Counted from the first letter of the stretch, positions 1 to 5,965 are shown. The stretch: DNA of 10,507 nt from Bryobacterales bacterium (GCA_003142355.1 PLMF01000394.1:3628-14134), one strand, 5' to 3'. Numbers and translations are program-made. Notes: generated by a model from the sequence alone, not told the origin.

Positions 1-887
1 GTGGCCAGCGGGATGGTGGCGGCGACGGTGTTCCCGTAACGGTCGATGTTGATGAGGACCTTCTCGGGGGCGATGCCCAAGCGGTCGGCGGCGGCGGTGA
101 TGATCCGTTTGTTGGCCTGGTGCGGAATGACCACGGCCACGTCGTCGGCGGTGAGGCCGTTACGTTGCAGCAGATCGCGGCAGGATTCGAACATCTTGCG
201 GACGGCGTACTTGAACACCTGGCTGCCGTCCTGGAAGATGTAGTGGAGGCGCTTATCGACGGTATCGTGGGAAGCCGGCAGGCGGCTGCCGCCGGCGGGC
301 ATTTTGAGGAAATCGGCGCCCGAGCCATCCACTTCGCCGATGAAATCGATGAACCCCAGGTGGTCCTCGGCATCGCCCGTGGGCTCGATCAGGAAAGCGC
401 CGGCGGCGTCGCCGAACAGGATGCAGGTGGCGCGGTCGGTATAGTCGGTGATCCGGCTCATGGTATCGGCGCCGATTACGAGGACCTTATGGTGCGTGCC
501 GGAGGCCACCAGGTGGGCGCCCGTGGTGAGGCCGTACACGAACCCGGAGCAGGCGGCGATGAGATCGAATCCCCAGGCGCCGCGCGCGCCAATCCCGTTC
601 TGCACCAGGCAGGCGGTGGAGGGGAAGAAGTGGTCGGGCGTGACCGTACAGACGATGATGGTGTCGAGCTCGGTCGGGGCCACGCCGCGCTGGGCGAGGG
701 CGCATTTGGCGGCCTCAATGGCCATGTCGGAAGTGGCCATCTCGGGCCCCACGATATGGCGCTCGCGGATTCCGGTGCGGCTGACAATCCACTGGTCGTT
801 GGTGTCGACCATCTTTTCGAGGTCCTGGTTGGTGAGCACGCGAGGCGGCGTGTAGCACCCCAGCGCGCTGATTTTGGCCTTGGGCAA
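1..887 (-). CDS. fabH: 3-oxoacyl-ACP synthase III (KAS III), 3' end cut by window edge
   Basis: The enzyme condenses acetyl-CoA (or another short acyl-CoA) with malonyl-ACP to start type II fatty acid synthesis in the cytoplasm. About 295 residues are visible and the C-terminal end lies beyond position 1. The thiolase-fold triad is complete: Cys113 in AACSG, His256 in IPHQANKR and Asn286 in RYGNTVA. The His-Asn spacing of 30 matches E. coli FabH. The N-terminal signature (RTGIRERH, residues 37-44) is also present. I chose the TTG at 887 because AAGGA sits five bases upstream and translation then begins in register with family members. An in-frame ATG at 923 would add 12 residues and has no clear ribosome binding site. 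The gene is divergent from the SprT-like gene with a 90 bp gap. Its usual partners (plsX, rpmF) are not in the window. The identification is secure; the start is less so. Confidence 0.95.
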   Translation of the reverse strand, partial: MPKAKISALGCYTPPRVLTNQDLEKMVDTNDQWIVSRTGIRERHIVGPEMATSDMAIEAAKCALAQRGVAPTELDTIIVCTVTPDHFFPSTACLVQNGIGARGAWGFDLIAACSGFVYGLTTGAHLVASGTHHKVLVIGADTMSRITDYTDRATCILFGDAAGAFLIEPTGDAEDHLGFIDFIGEVDGSGADFLKMPAGGSRLPASHDTVDKRLHYIFQDGSQVFKYAVRKMFESCRDLLQRNGLTADDVAVVIPHQANKRIITAAADRLGIAPEKVLINIDRYGNTVAATIPLA

Positions 888-977
888 GTTGGTCCTTTCC
901 TGCAAAAACTCAGAGTAACCCATCCGCGTGTGGAAAGTGTAACCAAGGGGGCGTGCGCGCGGTACCCTGGGTAGGAG

Positions 978-1715
978 ATGGACGACACCGGGGGGATGCG
1001 CGACAGCCAGGGTCTGCAGAGTTCTCTTTTCTTCGAAACGCCGGAAGAGATCTACGGGCGGGTGTTCCGCGAGCTGAGGCCTCGCGCCCCGCTGCCCGAT
1101 TTGCGCGTGGAGTTCCGCCGCTTCGCCAATGCGGACAGCTTCATCCGGCTGGAAGACGGGCGCCTGGAGGTGCGTATTTCCGATCTGCTGGCGGGCGCGC
1201 CGGCGCCGGTGATGGAAGCGCTGGCGCACATCCTGCTGGGCAAACTGTACCGCAAGCCGGTGCCGCGATTGTATGCCCACCGCTACCGCCTCTATTTGAA
1301 CCGCCGCGACGTCCGGCGCCAGGCGCACCTGGTGCGGCAGATTCGCGGCCGCAAGTTCATCTCGGGGCCGCAGGGCACGCACCACAACCTGGAGGAAATC
1401 TTCGAGCGTTTGAACGGGCAATTTTTCGATGGCTTGCTGGGCCGGCCGCAATTGGGATGGAGCCGCCGGCCATCGCGCAGCATGCTGGGGCACTTCGACC
1501 CGTCGCACAACGCCATTATCATCAGCCGCATCCTCGACCAGCCGCGGGATCCGGCTGTGGCCCTGGAGTACGTGATGTTTCACGAAATGCTGCACCTGCG
1601 CTATCCCGTGGACCACACGGCGGCGCGGCGCAGGGTGCATACGCGGGAATTCCGGGAAGCGGAGAAGGAATTTCCACAATTAAAGGAAGCGAAGGAAATA
1701 CTCAAGCAGCTCTGA
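978..1715 (+). CDS. SprT-like zinc metalloprotease domain protein
   Basis: This is a 245-residue soluble protein with no signal peptide. The C-terminal half has the zincin motif HEMLH (His202, Glu203, His206), then His221 in an HTREF context 15 residues on. That resembles the H..F third-ligand arrangement of SprT/YgjP-type metalloproteases. The N-terminal 120 residues are basic, with arginine-rich stretches near 100-125, and could bind nucleic acid; this is inference. The substrate is unknown. The ATG at 978 directly abuts TAGGAG, which is too close for ideal initiation. An in-frame ATG at 996 (residue 7) is an alternative, so the start is uncertain by six codons. The 3' end converges on the 177-residue gene with a 53 bp gap. 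A longer overlapping frame (953-2284) lacks any recognisable motif and was discarded. Confidence 0.82.
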   Translation: MDDTGGMRDSQGLQSSLFFETPEEIYGRVFRELRPRAPLPDLRVEFRRFANADSFIRLEDGRLEVRISDLLAGAPAPVMEALAHILLGKLYRKPVPRLYAHRYRLYLNRRDVRRQAHLVRQIRGRKFISGPQGTHHNLEEIFERLNGQFFDGLLGRPQLGWSRRPSRSMLGHFDPSHNAIIISRILDQPRDPAVALEYVMFHEMLHLRYPVDHTAARRRVHTREFREAEKEFPQLKEAKEILKQL

Positions 1716-1723
1716 GCGGGAAA

Positions 1724-1737
1724 GTGGGGCGGCCCAC
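1724..1737. terminator. Short hairpin between convergent genes
   Basis: GTGGG and CCCAC form a perfect 5 bp stem with a four-base loop, nine bases after the stop codon of the SprT-like gene. It lies between two converging genes, so a bidirectional terminator is plausible. The stem is short and no clear T-run follows, so the call is weak. Confidence 0.25.
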
Positions 1738-1768
1738 AGATAGTATTCGGCGGAAATTCCGGGCGGGT

Positions 1769-2302
1769 TCAGGCGCCCACGGCCGCGGTGGCCGGGACCA
1801 GGCGCCTCAATTCCAAACGCATCAGGTCGAAGATCTTGACCAAGTCCGTGACATCCACCCCGCACAGTCCGAAACGGTAGAGGAAAAGCCGGAAACCAAC
1901 CAAGACCAGGCCGCACTCGAACATCAACTGTTGATGGACGAGGACGCCGGCCAAATCCGGCCGGTCATCGCGCGAGTGCAACATCAGGAGTTTGAGAGCG
2001 GCGCACACGCGCTGAAAATCGGTGCGCAAACAGCGCAGGTATCCGCGGAAAACCTGGCACCGCTCGATGCGAAGCTTAGCGGCCATTCCCGGGGTGAACC
2101 CGGGTTGGGAGCGGAGGGACTCGGCATCGCCGCCGTCGAGCAGGTGCATCATGGGCCGATAGCGCTCAATGGAGAGTTCGTCAATCCATTCGGCGGTGAG
2201 AGGGAGACTGGTGTCTGTGAATGCGAGTTTACGGGCCAGTACGACCACCGCCGCGGCCAGCGCCAGGACCATCAGAACTGGTAAGACTATTAATAAATCC
2301 AT
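1769..2302 (-). CDS. Membrane-anchored protein of unknown function
   Basis: I do not recognise this 177-residue protein. Residues 2-24 form one strongly hydrophobic helix with no charged residue, followed by Arg-Lys. It is therefore probably an N-terminal anchor, with the rest either cytoplasmic or periplasmic. The soluble part is mostly helical, arginine-rich and contains several cysteines (for example in an ERCQVFRGYLRC segment). A second moderately hydrophobic stretch lies around residues 125-145. No catalytic motif stands out. The start ATG at 2302 has only a weak AAGAG upstream, but the anchor helix begins exactly there. It follows the seven-helix gene on the same strand after 101 AT-rich bases that hold a promoter candidate, so it may be transcribed separately. 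The opposite-strand frame over this region shows no domain features. Confidence 0.7.
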   Translation of the reverse strand: MDLLIVLPVLMVLALAAAVVVLARKLAFTDTSLPLTAEWIDELSIERYRPMMHLLDGGDAESLRSQPGFTPGMAAKLRIERCQVFRGYLRCLRTDFQRVCAALKLLMLHSRDDRPDLAGVLVHQQLMFECGLVLVGFRLFLYRFGLCGVDVTDLVKIFDLMRLELRRLVPATAAVGA

Positions 2303-2328
2303 CGCGTTGTACTCTTGGTGCTAGAAAC

Positions 2329-2357
2329 AGCATACGAATAATTTCACAAAAATGCAA
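2329..2357 (-). promoter_or_regulatory. Candidate promoter for the 177-residue membrane-anchored protein
   Basis: On the minus strand a TTGCAT box (2357-2352) and a TATGCT box (2334-2329) are separated by exactly 17 bases, in a very AT-rich gap. The matches to sigma-70 consensus are 3/6 and 4/6. The -10 box ends about 26 bases upstream of the ATG at 2302. Spacing and position are good; the box sequences are only fair. Confidence 0.4.
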
Positions 2358-2403
2358 CAAATTTTAAGGTAATAACGGTACTACTTTAACTTAGGATAAC
2401 ACC

Positions 2404-3180
2404 CTATTTATGGGAGGCTTTCAATAGGGTATCATTTAGGGAATCCAACTGAAGCAGAATCCGCTCTTCGTCCCCACGGCCGAAATGGAGGGTGCTGACC
2501 CGCACTTCTTCGCCTTTGGCATTCAGAAGGACCAACCACGCCAACACGCAAGCGGAGGATTTCGCCATCAAGAACATATCGACTTCATTCTTGTGGTGCA
2601 AGCCGAAAATGCTGTGCAGAACAAGCCCCAGCGTGTCGCTAAGAAAGAAGATGGAACAGACCACCGCGTGCACCGCAACATTGCGGCTCAACGGCACGGG
2701 GTAACGGCTCAAGAAGAACAGAATCAACAGAATAAAGATGGCCAGGCTGAAATCCACTCCGCGCTCGGTGGCGTAGACATAGCCCATGATCCTGGTTCGC
2801 TGTGGCATCGCCGGGGTGATGTGCGGGAGAAGGCTGAGCAGGGAAACCGTCACGGAGACAGCCAGTGCAAGATACATCGCCCACCGGCCCAAAGTGTACA
2901 CGCCCTTGTGCTTCTCCAGAATCAATCCGCAAAGTTCAAACACTACAAGGACATAGAGGAGCCAGAACAGGGGTTCGGTGACCGTCCAGAATTCTTGATA
3001 CAGACCGGAATTCACGTCGAGCACAAGAAGGCAGATACCGTAGGGGACCAGGGAAACAAGATAAACGAAGAAGAACCGATATCGGCGATAAAGTCCGGAA
3101 CTGAAGAGCTTGAGGGCGGTCAGGCCGGCGCCTAACAGCGAAACCCACTCAAAAAACAAAACCAGCGCGTGGCTCGGCAT
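2404..3180 (-). CDS. Seven-transmembrane-helix protein of unknown function
   Basis: This is a 258-residue integral membrane protein that I cannot assign to a named family. Hydrophobic segments lie near residues 5-25, 35-55, 68-88, 100-120, 143-160, 168-192 and 200-220. They are followed by a charged, probably cytoplasmic tail of about 38 residues (221-258). Loops carry RRYR, EKHKG and HHKNE. No transporter or histidine kinase motif is visible; a sensor or receptor role would be speculation. The ATG at 3180 is chosen because the first helix begins there and a GAGAG lies about eight bases upstream. The longer frame back to 3318 adds 46 polar residues that overlap the peptide gene in another frame and is unlikely. 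The start codon sits inside the loop of an 11 bp inverted repeat, described separately. The gene is 64 bp downstream of the secreted-peptide gene on the same strand. Confidence 0.8.
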   Translation of the reverse strand: MPSHALVLFFEWVSLLGAGLTALKLFSSGLYRRYRFFFVYLVSLVPYGICLLVLDVNSGLYQEFWTVTEPLFWLLYVLVVFELCGLILEKHKGVYTLGRWAMYLALAVSVTVSLLSLLPHITPAMPQRTRIMGYVYATERGVDFSLAIFILLILFFLSRYPVPLSRNVAVHAVVCSIFFLSDTLGLVLHSIFGLHHKNEVDMFLMAKSSACVLAWLVLLNAKGEEVRVSTLHFGRGDEERILLQLDSLNDTLLKASHK

Positions 3181-3228
3181 CAAAATTGCTCTCAGGCCCG
3201 ATTCTAACACCGGCCGCCGCGCTGGTTT
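3159..3228 (-). promoter_or_regulatory. 11 bp inverted repeat plus U-tract around the seven-helix gene start
   Basis: AAACCAGCGCG (minus strand, 3228-3218) pairs perfectly with CGCGCTGGTTT (3169-3159), enclosing 48 bases that include the ribosome binding site and ATG (3180-3178). In the transcript the second arm runs straight into UUUUGUUUUUU, so the element looks like an intrinsic terminator or attenuator embedded in the first codons. A smaller GGCC/GGCC pairing inside the loop could compact it. Function is inferred from structure only. Confidence 0.45.
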
Positions 3229-3244
3229 AACGCCTTCCTTGGGA

Positions 3245-3358
3245 TCAACGCACCCATGGGCAGGGATCGCAACCCGGCAGCGGACCCTGAATTCTGCCGG
3301 TGTGAGCGGTCGCCACAAAGGCGAATACAGCCAACGCGAGGAGAATGAGCTTTCTCAT
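3245..3358 (-). CDS. Small secreted peptide with CDPC motif (37 residues)
   Basis: The protein begins MRKLILLALAVFAFVATA, which is a clean signal peptide: two basic residues, a 12-14 residue hydrophobic core, and an A-T-A signal peptidase I site. Cleavage after residue 18 would leave a mature peptide of about 19 residues, rich in Pro and Gly, with Cys30 and Cys33 (CDPC) near its end and finishing in PWVR. The two cysteines could form a disulfide or be modified. Initiation looks real: AAAGGA lies six bases upstream of the ATG at 3358, the best ribosome binding site in this block. The gene lies between the XRE regulator (217 bp upstream) and the seven-helix gene (64 bp downstream), all on one strand. 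I know no family for it. It could be a signalling or antimicrobial peptide or a leader peptide, but no function can be claimed. Being short, it might be a chance frame. Confidence 0.6.
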   Translation of the reverse strand: MRKLILLALAVFAFVATAHTGRIQGPLPGCDPCPWVR

Positions 3359-3377
3359 GTCGTGTCCTTTCTACTAA

Positions 3378-3391
3378 CTTACGATAGTAAG
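3378..3391. promoter_or_regulatory. CTTAC-GATA-GTAAG palindrome upstream of the peptide gene
   Basis: A perfect inverted repeat with 5 bp arms and a four-base spacer lies 20 bases upstream of the peptide ATG, in an AT-rich gap. A TACTAT sequence inside it (minus strand) could act as a -10 box, although no good -35 is in place. It may be an operator covering the promoter of the peptide gene. The arms are short, so chance is possible. Confidence 0.3.
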
Positions 3392-3496
3392 ATTGGTACT
3401 ATACTAGACCTGACCGTACCATCATAGGGGATAACACTGAAAATTTTCCGAAACTGGAACGCCGTTGGAGATTCAGCAGGATTGGAGAAGTCGGTT

Positions 3497-3517
3497 GGCA
3501 GGCGAAAGCGCCTTGCC
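3497..3517. terminator. GC-rich hairpin downstream of the XRE regulator
   Basis: GGCAGGCG-AAAG-CGCC-T-TGCC folds into an 8 bp stem with a single bulged T and a GNRA-like tetraloop. It starts 59 bases past the regulator stop codon on the minus strand. No T-run follows in that direction, so it may be a factor-dependent or processing site rather than an intrinsic terminator. It may partly separate the regulator from the peptide gene. Confidence 0.35.
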
Positions 3518-3575
3518 CCACCTTCTATATAGATCAAATGGACCAGTACTCTCAGGATATGGAGGGCTGGCTTTC

Positions 3576-4358
3576 TCAGGATGAAGTTCGGGTGTGGCGG
3601 CGTCTTCTCGATTCCAGAAGCATAGCCACCCCGACCACCTGGCCGATGATGTCGATCTCCTTCGGATACTCAAACACCAGGGGCGCGTGGTTTGAGGCCG
3701 GATGCGACTGGACCAGGAGCCGGTTGTCCGAGAGGACGCACCAGCCGCAGAGACAGCCGCCGCGGTGCTCGAGAAAATAAATCGGGCGGTCGAATTCACT
3801 GGTCCAACCCGAACCGACGATTTTCCGCCGGCTTTCATCGATCACGACCAGCGATCCGGGCTGCAAAATCGGATACATCGACCAATCCTCCAACCCGATA
3901 AAACCGTAACGGTACTCTCGCAAGTCCAGACCGTTCAGAAAACTGAGCGGCATTCTGCCCCAATGCCGGACTAAATAGCTCAGAAAAGCGGTCTTATGCG
4001 GGTCGATTTCGAGATCCGGAGGCTGGGGGACAGTCACAGTGCCGCTCGGCTCAAAGTGGATGGCATGGGTTTCATCCAGTCCGACGTGAAGGGCCTCGGA
4101 GGGCAACTGGTCCAAAGGGACGCCATACCAGCGGAGCACCTCGGTCAAATCCCGGCGGTAGATGGCGCACAGCGTGTAGAGCCGGTAGATGGTGGGCAGG
4201 GTGCCCTTATTCTCGATATCAGCCAAGCGGCTCAAGGCAATCGCAAACTCGTCGCTTCCGCGGCGTTGGGCGATCTGCCGGCTGGCTTTCTCGACATCGC
4301 GGTAGGTGAGCTTAAGCCGCTCGCGAACGCGCTTGAGTTTTTCTCCGGGGCGCTCCAT
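3576..4358 (-). CDS. XRE-family regulator with S24/LexA-like C-terminal domain
   Basis: This 260-residue transcription factor has an N-terminal Cro/C1-type helix-turn-helix (residues 6-66: LKRVRERLKL, then ALSRLADIENKGTLPTIYRL). A linker follows, then a C-terminal domain (about 145-247) resembling the S24/LexA fold: EDWSMYPILQPGSLVVIDE with Ser160 in the nucleophile position, and a closing IIGQVVGVAM strand. The lysine expected for self-cleavage is not in its usual place. That region instead reads GGCLCGWCVLSDN, with Cys202, Cys204 and Cys207. The domain is therefore probably a dimerisation or sensing module rather than a working protease. The ATG at 4358 has GAGGA seven bases upstream, and a good promoter lies behind it. 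The gene is divergent from ubiX and upstream, on the same strand, of the peptide and seven-helix genes, which are its likeliest targets along with itself. Confidence 0.85.
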   Translation of the reverse strand: MERPGEKLKRVRERLKLTYRDVEKASRQIAQRRGSDEFAIALSRLADIENKGTLPTIYRLYTLCAIYRRDLTEVLRWYGVPLDQLPSEALHVGLDETHAIHFEPSGTVTVPQPPDLEIDPHKTAFLSYLVRHWGRMPLSFLNGLDLREYRYGFIGLEDWSMYPILQPGSLVVIDESRRKIVGSGWTSEFDRPIYFLEHRGGCLCGWCVLSDNRLLVQSHPASNHAPLVFEYPKEIDIIGQVVGVAMLLESRRRRHTRTSS

Positions 4359-4373
4359 GATATGATCCTCGCT

Positions 4374-4403
4374 GAACGGTTGCGCGAACGACGCATCCGA
4401 ACG
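4374..4403. repeat. Three GAACG direct repeats in the regulator leader
   Basis: GAACG occurs at 4374-4378, 4386-4390 and 4399-4403, spaced 12 and 13 bases apart, between the predicted transcription start and the ribosome binding site of the XRE gene. Spacing near one to 1.2 helical turns would suit cooperative protein binding. Five-base units recur easily by chance in GC-rich DNA. Confidence 0.3.
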
Positions 4404-4405
4404 GC

Positions 4406-4434
4406 ATTATATCCTCCCGGGGTAATTGGGGCAA
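4406..4434 (-). promoter_or_regulatory. Sigma-70-type promoter of the XRE regulator
   Basis: The minus strand carries a perfect TATAAT (4411-4406) preceded by TTGCCC (4434-4429; 4/6 to consensus) with a 17 base spacer. Transcription would begin near 4399, giving a leader of about 40 bases to the ATG at 4358. This is the best promoter in the window. Confidence 0.65.
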
Positions 4435-4451
4435 GCGAGAACGCAGATTTT

Positions 4452-4469
4452 TGTTCCGATCACGGAACA
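4452..4469. promoter_or_regulatory. Palindromic operator candidate between XRE gene and ubiX
   Basis: TGTTCCG-ATCA-CGGAACA is a perfect inverted repeat with 7 bp arms and a 4 bp spacer, typical in size for a dimeric helix-turn-helix regulator. It lies just upstream of the regulator's -35 box and 28 bases before the ubiX start codon. The adjacent XRE protein is the obvious candidate to bind it, possibly linking its own control with ubiX-pheA. Binding is inferred. Confidence 0.5.
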
Positions 4470-4497
4470 GAGGCAAGATTGTGGCGGAGAGACGGGC

Positions 4498-5064
4498 GTG
4501 AGAATCATCGTGGGAATCACGGGAGCGAGCGGCGCGATATACGGATTGCGCCTGCTGGAACGGCTGCGCATGCGGCAGAGCGCCGAGATCCACCTCATTG
4601 TGACCAGGTCCGGCGAGAAGACACTGTACCTAGAGACCGGCAAAACTGCCGCGGACGTCAAGAAGCTCTCGGATTTCTCCTATGCAGTAGAGGATATATC
4701 CTGCCGGCTGGCCAGCGGCTCGTACCCGACCGATGGGATGGTGATCTCTCCGTGCTCGATCCACACCATGTCCGCCATCGCCAACGGTATCAGCTCGAAC
4801 CTGCTGGTGCGAGCGGCGGACGTCGCGCTAAAAGAAAAGCGCAAACTAATTCTGCTGGTCCGGGAAAGCCCTTTGCACCTGGGGCATCTAAGAAACATGA
4901 CGGCTCTGTCCGAAATGGGGGCCATAATCGCTCCCCCGATTCCCGGTTTTTATCACCATCCCCAAACGGTGATGGATATCGTCGATCACAGCATCGATCG
5001 CGTTCTGGACCTGATCGGCGTCCCCGACGCCCAGGTGAGCAGATGGGAAGGAGCGGAAAAGTGA
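4498..5064 (+). CDS. ubiX: UbiX family flavin prenyltransferase
   Basis: The protein joins a dimethylallyl group to FMN to make prenylated FMN, the cofactor that UbiD-type decarboxylases need in quinone synthesis and aromatic acid metabolism. The product is 188 residues, the usual family length. The FMN-binding start GITGASGAIYG (residues 6-16), the SPCSIHTM segment (84-91), RESPLH (122-127) and the PGFYHHP loop (149-155) are all present. Lys112, Arg122, Glu123 and Tyr152 keep the spacing of the catalytic Lys129, Arg139, Glu140 and Tyr169 of the Pseudomonas enzyme. The GTG at 4498 is chosen because GGAGAG lies just upstream and the FMN motif then starts at the expected place. A TTG at 4426 in the same frame would add 24 atypical residues. 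The gene overlaps pheA by four bases. No ubiD is in view, so the partner decarboxylase must be elsewhere. Confidence 0.93.
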   Translation: MRIIVGITGASGAIYGLRLLERLRMRQSAEIHLIVTRSGEKTLYLETGKTAADVKKLSDFSYAVEDISCRLASGSYPTDGMVISPCSIHTMSAIANGISSNLLVRAADVALKEKRKLILLVRESPLHLGHLRNMTALSEMGAIIAPPIPGFYHHPQTVMDIVDHSIDRVLDLIGVPDAQVSRWEGAEK

Positions 5065-5939
5065 GCGTGAGAACCAGCCGGGCCAAAGGAATGCCTCCGG
5101 CGGCGATTGCCTTTCAAGGCGCGCGCGGCGCCTTCAGCGAAGAAGCCGCGCGCAAGTTGCTTGGACCGGGAGTTACCGTTCTGCCATGCGAACGCTTCGA
5201 AGACATCTTCCGCGCCGTGAAGGAGGGCCGCGCGGCCGGAGCGGTGGTGCCGATCGAGAATACGCTGGCGGGGTCGGTGCATGAGAACTACGACCACCTG
5301 GTAAATTTCGAGCTACCCATTGTGGCCGAGACCAATGTGCGCATCGTGCACAATCTGATTGCTCTAAAAGGCGTGCCATTTTCCGGAATAAAGAAAGTGT
5401 TTTCCCATCCGGTGGCGTTGAATCAGTGCCTGGATTTCTTTGCGCGGAACCCGCGGATCGAAAGAATTCCCTTCTACGACACGGCCGGGAGCGTCAAAAT
5501 GATCGCGGAGGAGAAGCTGACGGACGCCGCGGCGATCGCTTCCTCGGTAGCCGCGGAGATTTACGGCGCTCGCATTCTTCGCCGATCGATTGAAGACGAC
5601 CGCCGGAATTTCACCCGGTTTTTTCTCCTGCGAACGCCCGAATACGCGCGCCAGCATCCCATCCGGGCCGACCGGAGCGCGCCCTGGAAAACCTCGCTGG
5701 TGTTCAGCACGCGCAACGTTCCCGGGTCACTATTCCGGGCGCTGAGCGCTTTTGCTCTCCGCGACCTGAACCTGATCAAGATCGAATCGCGCCCGCTGCG
5801 GGGGAAACCGTGGGAATATCTCTTTTATCTCGATTTCCTGGGCCGCGCGGATTCGCCCAATGCGCAGAATGCGCTGAACCACCTGCGGGAATTGGCGGAC
5901 TTTTTGCGCGTGCTGGGGTGCTATCCGAAGGGGGCGTAG
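5061..5939 (+). CDS. pheA: Prephenate dehydratase (monofunctional P-protein)
   Basis: It converts prephenate to phenylpyruvate, the committed step of phenylalanine synthesis, in the cytoplasm. The 292-residue product has a PDT domain (about 14-190: AFQGARGAFSEEAA, VPIENTLAGSV, TAGSVKMIAE, and the catalytic TRF motif at Thr185-Arg186-Phe187) followed by an ACT domain (about 210-285). The ACT domain carries PGSL (221-224) and ESRP (242-245), the places where phenylalanine binds in feedback-inhibited homologues. No chorismate mutase domain is fused. The GTG at 5061 overlaps the ubiX TGA as GTGA, and GGAAGGAG lies seven bases upstream, so the start is well supported and coupling to ubiX likely. 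Much of the sequence further upstream in the same reading frame is non-coding for this product. The gene converges on mutL. Confidence 0.95.
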   Translation: MSVRTSRAKGMPPAAIAFQGARGAFSEEAARKLLGPGVTVLPCERFEDIFRAVKEGRAAGAVVPIENTLAGSVHENYDHLVNFELPIVAETNVRIVHNLIALKGVPFSGIKKVFSHPVALNQCLDFFARNPRIERIPFYDTAGSVKMIAEEKLTDAAAIASSVAAEIYGARILRRSIEDDRRNFTRFFLLRTPEYARQHPIRADRSAPWKTSLVFSTRNVPGSLFRALSAFALRDLNLIKIESRPLRGKPWEYLFYLDFLGRADSPNAQNALNHLRELADFLRVLGCYPKGA

Positions 5940-5965
5940 CCCAGAAACCGGGAAACGTTCCGTCT

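Noticed and set aside
120..974. Long plus-strand frame opposite fabH
   Set aside because: It is the antisense of fabH, whose catalytic triad is intact; the plus translation is low in complexity and has no domain.
888..977. Promoter for fabH in the gap (TTGGTT with a distant TACTCT)
   Set aside because: The spacing is about 20 bases or more and the -10 match is poor, so it is not supported.
953..2284. 443-codon plus-strand frame across the SprT-like gene and the 177-residue gene
   Set aside because: It overlaps a frame with a zinc protease motif and a minus-strand gene with a membrane anchor; its own translation is Ala/Gly/Arg-rich with no motif.
2485..3135. 216-codon plus-strand frame
   Set aside because: It is antisense to the seven-helix gene, whose regular hydrophobic pattern is far more convincing.
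3181..3318. N-terminal extension of the seven-helix protein from a TTG at 3318
   Set aside because: The 46 added residues are polar, overlap the peptide gene in another frame and have no ribosome binding site.
4451..4479. ubiX promoter TTGTTC-17-CAAGAT
   Set aside because: Each box matches only three of six positions, and the resulting leader would be too short for the ribosome binding site.
3996..5060. Extension of the pheA frame upstream of its GTG
   Set aside because: It runs antisense through the XRE gene and out of frame through ubiX; the PDT domain begins only after 5061.
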